NCBI GenBank assembly: GCA_022701365.1
Contig: JAKUHH010000201.1
Span: 682,001-746,000 of the forward strand
Reading direction: 5' to 3'
Length of the DNA: 64,000 nt
Origin: Mycocentrospora acerina
Taxonomy: Eukaryota; Ascomycota; Dothideomycetes; Pleosporales
The position numbers were made by a program, and so were the translations under genes. Shown in pieces: positions 10,906 through 22,554 of this stretch; position 1 is the first letter of the stretch, and each line of letters starts with the position of its first letter. Under the pieces are notes generated by a model, which worked only from the letters and a program-made list of their open reading frames with translations, ran no database searches and was not told the DNA's origin.

Positions 10906-11833
10906 ATGCCTGCCCGCCGCATCGCTCCCGAGCGAGCCATGAGCTCATCATCGTCGGACCCTGGCTTGACCGTTCATCACAAATACCAGCGCATGGGAAC
11001 GCCAACTAAACTAAGCAAAGACGAGTCTGAAGACACGTGTGTAATATGTCTCTCTCCAGTCACGGAGAGAACAATTACTGTTCCCTGCAACCACTATACC
11101 TTTGACTTTGTGTGTCTTGTTAGCTGGCTCCAGGAGCGGTCTACCTGTCCACTTTGTGAGCTCCACCCATACGTGAACCGCGGCGCTGCTGTTGCTGACA
11201 CCAACTCGAGGCAAATCAGAAGTCACTGCCGTTCAATACGACTGGCGTTCGCCAACAGACTTCAAGAGTTACCCCATTTCCCGCAGCCATCCACCCAGCG
11301 ATCCGTCTGGAAACGTCCCATCCTCTCTATTCGCCCCATACGGACTCCCAAGAAGACCAAGATCTTCTCGTCGCCCACACTCCCCACTAATCGAGGATGT
11401 TGTGCTGCGTCGACGCCGTGAGGTGTATCGTAAGAAGCTCTATTCCTTCCACACCGGAAGCAATCCGCTTTCAAAATACCACGATTTCACACCTCATATG
11501 ATCGCCACTTCCCCAGAACTACAGTCACGTGCTAGATCATGGATACGACGCGAGCTGCGCGTCTTCTCCTTCTTACATGCGAATCCCACAAGCATGTCCT
11601 CTGACGCAGCCACAACGAGTACAAATGCTGAGTTTCTGCTCTCCTACATCGTGTCAATCCTGAAGGTGGTGGATGTAAAAGCAAGCGACGGCCATGCTGA
11701 GAATCTGCTGGCTGAGTTTCTCGGACGAGAAAATAGCAACTTGTTCTTGCACGAGCTGAACGCTTGGCTGAGAAGCCCATACACCAAGCCGGAAGAGTGG
11801 GACATGAATGTGCAGTATTCGGAGGAAATCTGA
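10906..11833 (+). CDS. RING finger E3 ligase, TOPORS-like
   Basis: Likely a ubiquitin (or SUMO) E3 ligase. Model: exon 1 10906-11155, intron 11156-11210 (55 bases), exon 2 11211-11833; 290 residues, or 279 if the ATG at 10939 is used. The intron lies in the RING and its removal restores CPLCKSEVTAVQYDW. The C3HC4 RING runs from DTCVICLSPV through VPCNHYTFDFVCLVSW to CPLC. The C-terminal half (VYRKKLYSFHTGS, then SRARSWIRRELRVFSFL, then NLFLHELNAWLRSPYT) resembles the region after the RING in animal TOPORS, a PWI-like helical domain. The TOPORS relationship is from motif memory and needs a profile search; the RING assignment is firm. Confidence 0.85.
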
Positions 11834-12266
11834 CTGTTGCCCAAACAAGTCAGTGCGCGAAGATGAATGTATTACTAATGTTACTTGTCTCTACTTTCGT
11901 TTCATCTCATGTTTGTTCCATCTGCTCGACTTGATGTCGTTAATCTCAGGCCGGGACACGACCGCAACATTGGCACGAATCCAGAACTGCTAGGCAAAAG
12001 ACCACCTTGGCCGCAGCAGATATTGCGCACATTTCGACACACACTAGTGCAAAGAGTTTAATCATCAGTGTTGGTCATTAGGAGTACGAGAACAAAAAAA
12101 GCCAAGTCGAAACCAGAGAGGCACAAGGACTATTGTAGTTCGCATTGCAGATGCTCGGAACACAGAAACGCGCTGCGCACGGGCCATATTCTCTCGCAAC
12201 CCGCCCAACGCAAGTCGCAAAATCTTCAACACCGTATGCATCGAATCAGCAAAAAAGAAACTGTTA
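11834..12266. other. Intergenic between RING gene and tRNA
   Basis: Contains the 3' flank of the RING gene and the region downstream of the minus-strand tRNA. The tRNA terminator should be an A-run on the plus strand just below 12267; AAAAAAGAAA at about 12251-12260 fits an RNA polymerase III stop (T-run on the minus strand). Confidence 0.55.
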
Positions 12267-12339
12267 AGCCCGACGTGGGGCTCGAACCCACAACCTTGAG
12301 ATTAAGAGTCTCACGCGCTACCGATTGTGCCAGCCGGGC
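12267..12339 (-). tRNA. tRNA-Lys (CTT anticodon), no intron
   Basis: Read on the minus strand, the 73 bases form a cloverleaf. The acceptor arm GCCCGGC pairs with GTCGGGC. The anticodon arm TGAGA/TCTCA closes a 7-base loop CTCTTAA with anticodon CTT. The T arm carries GGTTCGAGCC. The discriminator base is T. The D arm GCAC/GCGC has one A-C mismatch at its third pair; the rest is intact. An oligo-T tract follows on the minus strand as a polymerase III terminator. The peptide-like open frame read through this locus on the plus strand is an artefact of the tRNA. Confidence 0.95.
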
Positions 12340-12888
12340 TTGTTGTTTGCTGGTTGATGTAAGAGAGACGATTTGAACAGAATATCAATCAATGAAGAGT
12401 TCTGATCGATTTTCAGCATAACACGTAACATCTTGTTGCTCGGTGGTATTCTTGGGTTTTGCGGTTGACCGGGCAGAGGTTTTGCAGAATTTGCCTGCTG
12501 CAACGGAGATCCTCGCAAGCTACCGGAGCTTCCCCGCATGTCGACCAATATTTTTCCTTGAATTTTCGTGACTAGATCCTCTGAGCAGGCACCTTCTCAC
12601 TGGGCAACGAAAAGTCCGCAACAGGAAATCTTCAATCTAAATAAACGGATTTGTATATGTGTAGCAGTTTACATGTGCTCAAATACATTCGCTACTTGGG
12701 AAAGCTAAGGGAGCAGTTGATTGCATTGTTCTTTGCGATTCCTACTGCTCAGTGAGACCGAGACTTGAACAAATTAACCGAAACATGGAAACTTCAACCT
12801 AAGCACTGCGAAAATTGCACCCTGAGAGTCGTTGAAGTAGCTATAGTGACATACCTTTCCCAACGCCCAAGTTCCAAGCCTGTCTAAT
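12340..12888. other. Intergenic, no gene seen
   Basis: Upstream flank of the tRNA and 3' flank of the Zn2Cys6 gene. The open frames here are short and unlike known proteins. A frame at 12774-13034 overlaps the last exon of the regulator in another phase and is not a gene. Confidence 0.55.
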
Positions 12889-15722
12889 CTATGACATTCT
12901 CCCCTGCGCCGGCCACTGCAAGTCATTGTGCGAAAATCTCGGAAACGAAAATGGCGGAATAAGCATATTTCCCACGCCCATTTCTGCGCTGCCAAAGAGT
13001 TGCTCAACCTCAGTCTGTCGAACACGTTAGTCAAGAGATACAGGCGTCATGTTCGGTACTAACCAAGTCGAACTCATTGAGAGTCTCCGTGGAGCCACCA
13101 CTGTTTGTCGTTGCACTAGAACCACCAGTATTTTCCCCTGGATATTCGATTGTGAGGGGTGATTGTTTAAAGGTTGTTGCGGATGTTGGGTCTGCAAAAT
13201 TGCTAAACTTGAATAGCTCTGGGCCAGATGTTTGGTGCTGGACGTTTGTTGATGGCATGGACGGGTCGAAGCTGCCCCACGATACGACTGGCATTGCTCC
13301 TGTGAAGCAATTTCCTTGAATTGATGGCTGGGATCGTTGGCGAGGTTGTTGGTACGGTTGTTGTGGTTGTTGCAGTGGCGAAATCCCATCCGTGCTTGTT
13401 TGAGCAACATCGCTCCCGCTACTAGCAGACAGTATGCTTCCACTGCGCTCTCTAACTTCTCTAGCTTCTTTGGAATCTCTGGCTTCTTTCTGCCTGGCCT
13501 GCCAGCCTGAAGTGTGCATCCTTGGTCCCGGCTGGCGCATAGTAATTGGAGGACGCCATCTCTTTCTACTCGCGTAGATCTGTGTTTTTCCTGCCATCTC
13601 TTCCATAATCATCCTCGTCTTGTCATTGCTGGAAATCCTGTCTGGGAGATCGAATGCAAAGTCTAGTACTTTCCAGAGTCGCTGCTCCACCAATGTGTCA
13701 CCCTTCACAGCATGCCATTCGTTGATTATGAGAATAGCGACTTGATATTGGTGTAGAGCGCCAATGTACCACGACCATGTCGCTAGAGCGGGTTTCTCAA
13801 TAGCCATGCTGTGCTCAATAACCATCACCGAAGCACTCAACATGACTTGACGCAAGCGGTCGGGCATTCTGTGTCGATCACTGGTTATAAATTTCTGTAG
13901 AACAACAATGTAGAGGCGGTTGGAGGCGATGCCGTACATTTCCGATGCGAGAGCGTGTAGCGGGACAGACTTGCTCAACATTGGAAGATATGTCTTCTCC
14001 ATTACTGCTCTGAACGTTTGGATTCGCGCGAGGAGCGAAGTGACGGTAGGTTTTCGTTCGCCATCGACTTTCTTCTTCTCCAACTTCGGTCGTTCAGTCC
14101 ACAGGTAACGGTGCATTTCGTAGCACTCGAACCGCATGCGACTTATTGTCATGTCTGTAAAGTACGGCCTATCCTCCTGAACATCGATACTCGTGTCCCC
14201 CCTCTCTGCACGATCGAGGTCAACGTCGTCAATATTCAGTGGGAATCGTGTATCATAGTCGCCGGGCCGAATCTGCGGGCGTGGCCCTGTAGCTTCACAT
14301 GTTCTAATGTCGAGGAAACATATTTGATACCAGATAAGGCGGCGAACCTGAATCTCAATGGGTGATGTGCTATAAGTGGTAGGATCACGGTGGAGTCCCA
14401 TGCACTCGGCTAGGCGAATACAAGATCCGGTCAAGGCTGAATGTGCACGGGAAACGTCGTTACGACAGAGAGCGATCTACCAGACATAGTATAAGTATGG
14501 TCAACATCAGTGTAGAGACGGTCAGTTGGAACAAAAAGCAAGCGGCTACGGCAAGAACATTGCCGGCAGTTGGAACAGGTGGAATATTCAAACTTACCAA
14601 ATACATCACGAAAGCTTGGAGTGTCTCTAGCTTAGTAGTGCGCAATAAATCAGCTCTGCCAAATGCTGCTTCCGTTCCCTCTCTGAAGTTGTCCACCAAG
14701 TCGCACTTCTCAACACCAAATTCTGTAAGCACACGGGCATCTGGCATAGAAACAATCGAACTGAGTAACGCTGCGAACACAACTGCTTGAAAGGAGTTGC
14801 GAGGCTCAATCCCGGAATTAATGTTCATCCAGAAACGATCATATTGCCTTTCGAACGAAGGGCGGTGGACAGTTCGAGCAACAACATGAACAACTTCCCA
14901 GTAATGTGCGATAAGCTTATCAGCTAGAACTTTAGATGGCAGGTAGTTCACCAGTGATTTGCGCTCAACGCTTAGAGTAAAAAAGAATCCTGACGATGGG
15001 GCAACATAATCCCAGCTCGGGGTTGTCCAACTTTGGGGGATTTGGTCCATGATCAGGTCAGGCCTAACATTCTCATAAGGGGGAACTTCTTTGAGTACTT
15101 GAGCAAGCTTGTGAAATGTCAGGGTTCATCTGGATACAATTGATGCTGGACTTACTTCTTCGGAAAATCTAGGGCGAACTAGGCCACCGATTCTGTCTGT
15201 TATTCGGACTCTGCCCATCGCAAAGCCGAGGTCAACAAGATCGTCGTCAACCTCGTCGTCTTCATAGTACGCAGCGTCTTCGACAGCAAAGTGAGACATG
15301 TCCGGTTCTTGAGTTTCCGCGTCATCGTCTTCATCACTTTCCTCTTGGACAGGTAGGTCAGCTTGTTTGGCAGATCTAGCCTCGGAATCAAGTCTACGAT
15401 GGCGTCCTCGAACTACATCTTGTTCCAGCCTTCGCTCCAGGATACCCATCTTCTCCTTGACCTCCGCAATCTTAGCCTGAGCATCAGGATCGAGACTGGA
15501 AGTAATGAAGAGACAGGAACGGCGGGCCTTGGTACAATTGCAACATGGTTGGACTTTGTCGCACTTGAGTTTGCGACGTCGACATTCCAGACATGATGTG
15601 ATAAGGCGGTTACGGCGACGGGTGCGCGGTTGTGATCCGAGAGGTTGCTTTTCCGGACCCGGCGGACAAGAATGCACGATCCCGTGGACAGGATGCACAG
15701 AATCAGCCATGGCTGGAGGCAT
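12889..15722 (-). CDS. Zn2Cys6 transcription factor with fungal-specific TF domain
   Basis: A nuclear sequence-specific regulator; its targets cannot be told from sequence. Model: exons 15722-15156, 15107-14598, 14476-13064 and 13014-12889, all in phase 0, 871 residues. The binuclear zinc cluster (Cys44, 47, 54, 60, 63, 70; spacing 2-6-5-2-6) lies in SCLECRRRKLKCDKVQPC and is preceded by an Arg-rich patch. A predicted coiled linker (KIAEVKEKMGILERRLE) and an acidic stretch follow. The middle-homology domain includes YWEVVHVVARTVHRPSFER, LQAFVMYLIALCRNDVSRAH and CIRLAECMGLHRD, which join correctly only after removing the 121-base intron 14477-14597. The C-terminus is Gln/Pro-rich. The last exon, ending near FSHNDLQWPAQGRMS, was found through a GTTAGT...CAG intron with a TGACTAAC branch site. 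There are no biosynthetic neighbours. Confidence 0.92.
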
Positions 15723-17023
15723 GCCTTGTTGCAGGTTGGTGTAGATAGCCTTACGGACGTAAGCAGACGAGGAGGATTCCTACGTATCGGTTAGTAGTAT
15801 GTAAGGGTTGGTACGTTCTCTATGGCCATCAGCCCTTATCCGTTCTTTTCACTATGACGCTTAGAAGACGTCCGCCTCGTTACTTATGCAGATGAAGGTC
15901 TTAGACACGTGGAAGAAGCTCAGGCGGCCGGAGGCATCCGCGCGAAACTTTGCCAACGTTGGCGCACGCGATGATCTTCTCTTCCGAAGAAGTAGGGCTG
16001 TTGCTTGTACCTGCAGTCTTACTTCCTTCAAACCCCCACTCTGGTGGCTGTTGCTCGACGTAAATGCAGATGGGTAGGTAGCACTCGGACACTTGACCCC
16101 GCACGAAGGATTTCAGACAAACACATGAAACCTTTTGAATCCAAAAGCCACAATGCGATTCCCATGGTGAGTAATCCACCATCGCCAAGATGCGCACATA
16201 CTCACTCTATGACATCAACAGTCGCACATTTCTTTCTATTCCCTTCGTTCTTGCGTTGGCAGCGTAGTTCAACGATTGCGTTTTGTTTATTAGGGCGTCA
16301 ACCTCGAGTGTCACTCTACCAACCAGATGCTCCATACAATTCAATGTGATGCTTCATTGAGACGTTGAAGTGGGGACAGCGACAGAACATTATGAATCTC
16401 GTCTAGGATGTCTCTCGAACAGCCTTCACATGAGGCTGCCCGTCTTCCAACAGCAGTGAACCTGGAAATTCGCAACAACTCAATGGATGATTGTATTTGC
16501 ACATCTACCGTCCGCTTGTGCTAGAGCAGCGAATGCTACAGCCCGGAAGACAACAGGTGGGTAAGACATCGTGGTCTCGGGCTCCGCTCAAAAGTCACGG
16601 AGAGAGAGCAAGGGTCTTGGAGGATGGAAATACTGTGCGTATGGCAAGACAGAGACGTAGTAACGACCACACGTGTATTTTCTCCGTGGCAATCTGATGA
16701 TGATGAATTGACACTTGCCGTTCGTTGCGTCAATAGGGGAGTGTGAAAAACGACGCGGCGCTGAAACGCGGTCAACAGGTGCCAGCGCGTACAACTAGAC
16801 GCGCGTGGATCGCGACAGTCCGCCCTTGTAGTCTCCTGCTCGTTGCCGCAGCCTAGCACGGTCCCCCGTGCATTCTGCTGTCAAAAACAAACAAGCGTTG
16901 CCTGTGGCTTCCTTACCGACTTTTGCCCTCCACAACAGTCTTGCGTCTCCAGAAGTTGCCACTACATCGTCCGGCCATCTCAATTACCCCTCACCATCAA
17001 CACGTATCCCGCTACATCTCAAC
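15723..17023. other. Intergenic between divergent regulator and ASF1
   Basis: A 1.3-kb head-to-head spacer that must carry both promoters. No open frame in it resembles a known protein. Near-MCB sequences (ACGCGCGT at about 16799) lie about 220 bases upstream of ASF1. Confidence 0.55.
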
Positions 17024-18007
17024 ATGTCTGTCGTTTCCCTCCTCGGCGTCGAGGTCAAGAACAACCCCGCACCTTTTGACGCGCCATACGAATTCGAGAT
17101 CACCTTTGAGTGCCTAGAGCAGCTGCAAAAGGGTGAGTGTGTATTCTGGCTTCACGTGCATAGAAACTGACACTTGTCACAGATGTCGAGTGGAAGCTGA
17201 CCTACGTCGGCTCTGCTACCTCGTGAGTGTTGTTCGAGGCAACCTGCAATTTGGACTGACACGCCACAGCAACGAGTATGACCAAGAACTCGACACCGTC
17301 CTGGTCGGACCCGTCCCCATGGGCGTCAACAAGTTCAGCTTCCGTGCCGACCCTCCAGACCTCTCCCGCATCCCCAACAGCGAAATCATTGGCGTCACAG
17401 TCATCTTGTTGAGCTGCAGCTACCAAGATCGCGAATTTGTACGCGTGGGCTACTATGTCAACAACGAGTACACAGACAAGGCGCTTGCGGATGAGCCGCC
17501 TGCCAAGCCTGTTATTGAGAAAGTGCAGAGGACAATCCTGGCAGAGAAGCCCCGTGTGACGCGATTTGCCATTAAGTGGTGCGTACAATGAGTCTGTGGT
17601 TACTGTGCAGTGCTGACTAGAACAGGGATTCTGAGGAGTCTGCCCCGGCTGAGTTCCCTCCTGAGCAGCCCGAGGCCGACCTTGTTGCCGACGGCGATCA
17701 GTACGGCATCGAGGAAGAGGACGAAGAGGATGAAGAGGAGGGTGAAGGCGCAGCTGCCGAAGGAGACGATGCTGCAATGGCTGGCGCCGAAGACACCGCA
17801 GGCCCTGCAAACGATGAGGACGCCGAGTCGGAAGCTGGCAGCGAGGAGATTGACATTGAGGAGTCTGAGGATGATGATGACGAGGAAGAGGGTGAAGAGG
17901 GCGGTGACGATGACATGGAGCTCGACGACGCGGGTGGCCACAAGCCAAATCAACAACAACCAGCAGCCCAGCAGCAGCAACAGGGTGCAGATGTCATGGT
18001 TCATTAA
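17024..18007 (+). CDS. ASF1: Histone chaperone ASF1
   Basis: Asf1 binds the histone H3-H4 dimer and hands it to CAF-1 or HIR for replication-coupled and replication-independent nucleosome assembly; it also supports H3K56 acetylation. Model: exons 17024-17132, 17183-17222, 17270-17578 and 17626-18007, 279 residues. The conserved N-terminal Ig-like core (about 1-155) is recognisable in MSVVSLLGVEVKNNPAPF, DVEWKLTYVGSATSNEYDQ, LDTVLVGPVPMGVNKF, ADPPDLSRIPNSEIIGVTV and GYYVNNEY. A long acidic tail rich in Glu and Asp follows, ending in a Gln-rich stretch. Introns of 50, 47 and 47 bases restore the core exactly. The acidic tail is longer than the core needs, as is normal in fungi. Confidence 0.97.
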
Positions 18008-19172
18008 TGATGGGAAACGCGGGGGGGTACGGTGATGCTTTGGATACCTCATGGACACGTTGGTTATCGAGTCCCTAAACTGCTTTATAAGCGCGTACTT
18101 TCTCAATGAAGAACGAAATTTCTGGTCATGATGATGCCCTGCTGATGTGGTTCTTCTTCGACGAGGTTCAGCTCGCCGTGAGACATGTTGCGACTAGTGA
18201 ACAGCTGCTACCTTCTCATGACGCACATGGAAGAGGCACCTTGATCAGCATGTTTGGCATCACATTAACTGAACCCTCGGACTTTGCAGTGTCGCGTTGA
18301 TTAGAGAGTTAAATTAGGGGACGAAGCTTTGCCCACCACTCGTGGGCGAAGCCAATAGCGGTTGCACTACAGCTGAGCTGCACAATGCAGTTCCACAGCG
18401 CTTGTCTTGATGCACCCACGCATCAGCCTCGTGGCAGGAGCTCTTCGCATAATGCGTCTAGTCTATACGAGATTTCACAAACTAAATACGGACGCGTGGA
18501 CCAACGTCAGCCGGCACAGCCTCAGACCTTTGGATGGCAATGGCGCAGCAACGCTCGGAGCAGACTTGCCAGGAATGCACTCGAAGCGTATGAAGCATTT
18601 ATAGTACACGGCTGTTCTGAGCGCGCGGTAAGATGTGCAATGTTGGCCGCGACTCTCCTGCTGATGAACTTGCGCGTGCCAGTCTAGTTGGGCTCCCATC
18701 AGACGCCTCTGCCTTTCACGCCTTGATACCCCATACTCATACCCACCTCAGCCTTTGTTTCATCATCAGACACTCATTAATCGTTTCCTCAACGTTGCTT
18801 CTCCTGCCTCTGCTCGTACCCCGACCAGTGCCGCCTCGTTCCGTCGCCCTGCCGAAGAACTCGATTTTCCACAACGCCCTTACGGCAGGTGACAGTGCTT
18901 TTCTTAACTAGCTTACACAGGCGCTGTACACGATAGTTCGCGAGGCGTGGCGGAGAGCTCGACGCCTTCGAGATACTCCATTCAAGGTGCAACCCATCGA
19001 CTACCCCACTTTCCGTGAGTGCTCCGCGCGCGTCACCGTGCCACGACCAACGTTGATGTCACTTTACACCAGCCCTCGGTGAGGTCGAGGTCTTCGTGAA
19101 ACGGTGTCTCTTTGGACAGTACTGACATCAAGTCCTCAAGTCTGCATCTGCCTGCCATAAATCGTTCCTACC
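18008..19172. other. Intergenic, no gene seen
   Basis: The 3' flank of ASF1 and the promoter and leader of SKT5. A 100-codon frame at 18385-18687 resembles nothing known. The last 400 bases may hold an untranslated exon or a leader intron, but nothing decisive is visible. Confidence 0.5.
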
Positions 19173-22003
19173 ATGAGCTACCAACAGAACAACCCCCATG
19201 TCGGGGCCACGTTCTATCCAGGGGGGTTCGATGATTATTACATGCCCGGCCCTGCGCCAGAGCTCATTTCGCCAGCGCCTCAGCGGTTCGTCCCCCCTAC
19301 AATCTGTGCCGCGAAATTGCGCCTGCTGACGTAGCCATGTCGCGGTAGGATTATGCCCGAAGTCCCCGAGAACATGCAAGAAAACATTGCACACCTAGAA
19401 CTCGAGGCAAACAGCCCACGTACACATACACCGATGGCGGCGGCGCAGGGCTACAACCTGCCCCAGCAGCAGTTGCCGCCACAGCAGCCAAACTACCAGA
19501 GCGAGCAGCATGAAGGACAATGGCCAGCGCGAAGCAACACTATTTCCTCCGCGTTTCGGCAGCCACCAAACGTGCAGCCTCAGCCTGTACAGCAACAAAT
19601 GTCCCATGACTACAACCAGTTTGCGCAACACCAAGATTCGCCAAACTTCTCGCCCTTTCCCCAACTCGCAAACAGGCCACCGAATGTGCCTTCCTCCGAC
19701 GATGAGAAAGAGGCCGTCTTGGAGAATGCGCGAATGCCAGTGCTCACCTCAAACGACCCTGAGATGCAATTGGCATGGGCCCAAGATGCGCTGGCGTACG
19801 TCGATGCTGCACAGCTACACGAACAGCGGCTGTCTGAGCTACAGGGGGCGAGGCCAGTGACGCCGCAAGTCGAGCACCAGCTACGCGTGGACGCTTTGAA
19901 TGTAGTTAGTTTCCTGGCAGAACAGTCGCACCCCAAGGCCATGTTCATGAAAGGCATGTGGCTGGAATTTGGCAAATTTGGCATGCGAGCGGACAAAAAG
20001 GAGGCGTTTCGGTGCTACAACAAGGCCACACAAAAAGGCTATGCACGAGCAGAGTACCGTATGGGTATGCAGTATGAACAGTCAAACGATCCAATTCGTG
20101 CTCTACAACACTACAAAGCCGGTGCTGAGCAGGGAGATTCTGCATCGAATTACCGCTTGGGAATGATGACTTTACTTGGGCAGCATGGGCAACCCCAAGA
20201 TTTTGCGAGAGGCGTTCATCTAATTCGACAAGCTGCATCTACTGCAGACGAGAATGCCCCTCAAGGTGCTTACGTTCTAGGCATGCTCCAGGCACGAGAA
20301 CTTCCTCAGATAAGCGTCCCGGAACTCTACCTTCCATACGACGAGAAGGCTGCAAGAATGAATATTGAAAAAGCTGCTTACCTGGGATTTGCGAAGGCCC
20401 AGCTCAAGATGGGATCGGCCTACGAACTATGCAGTTTAGGCTGCGAATTTAGTCCTTCTCTGTCACTGCACTACAATGCGCTTGCTTCTCGCCAAGGCGA
20501 ACCCGAAGCTGACATGGCCATTAGCAAATGGTTTCTCTGCGGCCATGAGGGAGAGTTCACAAAGAACGAAGAATTAGCATACCAATACGCACAGCGCGCT
20601 GCAGCGGCGGGGCTGGCTACCGCAGAGTTCGCGATGGGTTACTTCAATGAGATTGGCATGCACATCCCGGCCAATGTCGACAAAGCGCTGGAATGGTACG
20701 AGAAGGCCGAAATCGATGGAAACAAGGATGCATCTGCACGAATAGAGAGCATTTCGAAATCGCGGACGCTATTGAAGAAAGATCATGAGAACGTCGCAAT
20801 CAACATGATCAAGTCCCAGCATGGCTCAATGCGTGGACAGCGCCCGGCAAGATTGCAGAAAGCGGCAGCGCCCAACTTACCTTCAATTATTGATAACAGC
20901 CCGTCCGATTATGGATCAGATGCGTCGCCAATAACTCCAGCAACTGGTCGATTGCCAAACAGGGGAGACACCACTACTCCTTATCCCGTGTCTGATCAAC
21001 CACCCGTCATTTCATCAGCGCCTTACGATCGTCCTTCTACTGCAGCGCCGTACCCTATGGACAGTGGCCCACCACGCTTGAGTCCACAAAGGCCAATCAT
21101 GGCTGGTGGCTTCGCACCGGAACTACGGGCCGCAAGTACTCGACCTGCACCCTCTTCGGCCTTTAACATCAACCCCAACATATACCCAGTAAACGATAGT
21201 TATGGGCGTGGTGGAGGACCTCGGCCAGTATCTGGAAACGACTTGGGGTCGCTACCTATGCGACCACATACCAGTGTGGACAACATGGGTGCAGGTGGGG
21301 GAGGACGTATTCCACCCGGTGGACGTGGTGCGCCCCTCCCGCCAGGAGGACCAGGAAGCTACAGACAGCCTGGTGGACCAAGCGTTCAGCGCCCAGAACT
21401 CAATCGTCCTCAGACGCAACCTGCAGATATCGGATTTAGCGCGCCTGACGCAGCGAGGAATCGACTGCAGAAGCCGGGACAGCCGCTAAAGAAGCAGCCC
21501 ACAGTGCCCGACATTGGCTATGTTGCGCCTCTCGAATCACGTCAGCAACAGCACACGCGGCCATCGACCACACAACCTGGCCAAGAGAGCAGAATGTCGA
21601 CACGGCCAGAGAGAGCTCCGACTGCCCCGCTGAATCAAAGTCCCCTTGCTCCAATGCGGCCGGGGTCATCTGGCCGTCCAGGGCCCCAAGATCCTATGCC
21701 TAAGCCAACCAGAGTGCCAACCATGCCACAGGACCCTATGCCAAAACCACAACGCGTAGCTACCATGCAACAGCAGCAGCAGCAACAACAACAGGCTCCC
21801 AAGCCAGCGCCATTGCCAGCGAGCAAACCTGCAGCTGTGGCGCCACCTTCGCAGCCTCCGACTCCAGCAGCTTCGACGCCCGGCAAAGGACCGAAGACTT
21901 TTGACGAGATGGGAATTGGTGCAGCACCCAAGAAAGACGACTGTGTAAGTTGGATACTGTGCGCTTTTCGAAAATAAACTAACAGCTCTAGATCGTCATG
22001 TAA
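19173..22003 (+). CDS. SKT5: SKT5/CHS4-type chitin synthase activator, Sel1 repeats, CaaX tail
   Basis: Skt5/Chs4 proteins activate and localise chitin synthase III at septa and growth sites. Model: exons 19173-19285, 19349-21944 and 21992-22003, 906 residues. The first exon encodes MSYQQNNPHVG and joins in phase to RIMPEVPENMQ. Residues about 1-130 are Gln/Pro-rich. About 180-460 hold Sel1-like TPR repeats (for example AMFMKGMWLEFGKFGMRADK, AEYRMGMQYEQSNDPIRA, ALEWYEKAEIDGNKDA). A long Pro/Gly/Arg-rich disordered tail follows. The last exon is only 12 bases: after KKDDC it adds I-V-M and a stop, giving the C-terminal CaaX motif CIVM, a prenylation signal known in this family. Without splicing at 21945-21991 the frame continues to 21977 and the CaaX box is lost. 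A CAG run near 21768 encodes poly-Gln. Confidence 0.94.
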
Positions 22004-22554
22004 TTTCGCGTAACATATACAGCTTGGACATGATGGACAACAGTTGATATGGCAAAGTTGGATCTCACCAGTGACTTTGCATAATAAGAGAGCTTGCGCA
22101 TTTTTTTTGAAAATTCTGTATACCCCTTTGGAGAGGACTCGAATTCGAATCTTGAGCATTTCCGCACGATAGGAACAGATGACGTGCTGTTTGCAAGTCT
22201 ATGACGCAGTTTGATGGGGACGTGACTACTTAAACGCGTGAACATGTGATGTCGTGACAAACACGAGAGCGATGTCGTGCAACGAGCAAAACGTGTACTT
22301 CGAGTTGCCCTTAGGACTGAAAGAGTCTAGCGAAGCCTTTTCATCCCCAGCCTACTTTGCAAAATGCTGATTAACTCGTGGCACCACGGAGAGAAACAGT
22401 AAAGTGTTTGCTCAAACAGTGTTAGCGTTGTCCCATGGGTCTTTCTTAGTGGGGAATGAACGCGTCGGAATTACTCCACCCGCAACGCTTCACCGTTTGA
22501 GTATCTCATTAACCCTGAATTGTATCCAGAAGTCTTCCTCAACGGCTGCCAATC
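22004..22554. other. Intergenic / SMC6 promoter
   Basis: No gene is visible. Two exact ACGCGT hexamers (22234-22239 and 22460-22465) lie 316 and 90 bases upstream of the SMC6 start. ACGCGT is the binding core of the MBF G1/S regulator in yeasts; its use here is inference. Confidence 0.5.

Noticed and set aside
12068..12376. Plus-strand frame with DVGLEPTTLRLRVSRATDCA
   Set aside because: This is the well-known false peptide obtained by translating the complement of a tRNA gene.
12889..15722. Secondary-metabolite cluster around the Zn2Cys6 regulator
   Set aside because: Neighbours are a tRNA, a RING protein and ASF1; no synthase, P450, transporter or other tailoring gene is present.
17202..17948. 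248-codon minus-strand frame opposite ASF1
   Set aside because: A shadow of the ASF1 exons and acidic tail; the His/Arg/Pro-rich translation is not a protein family.
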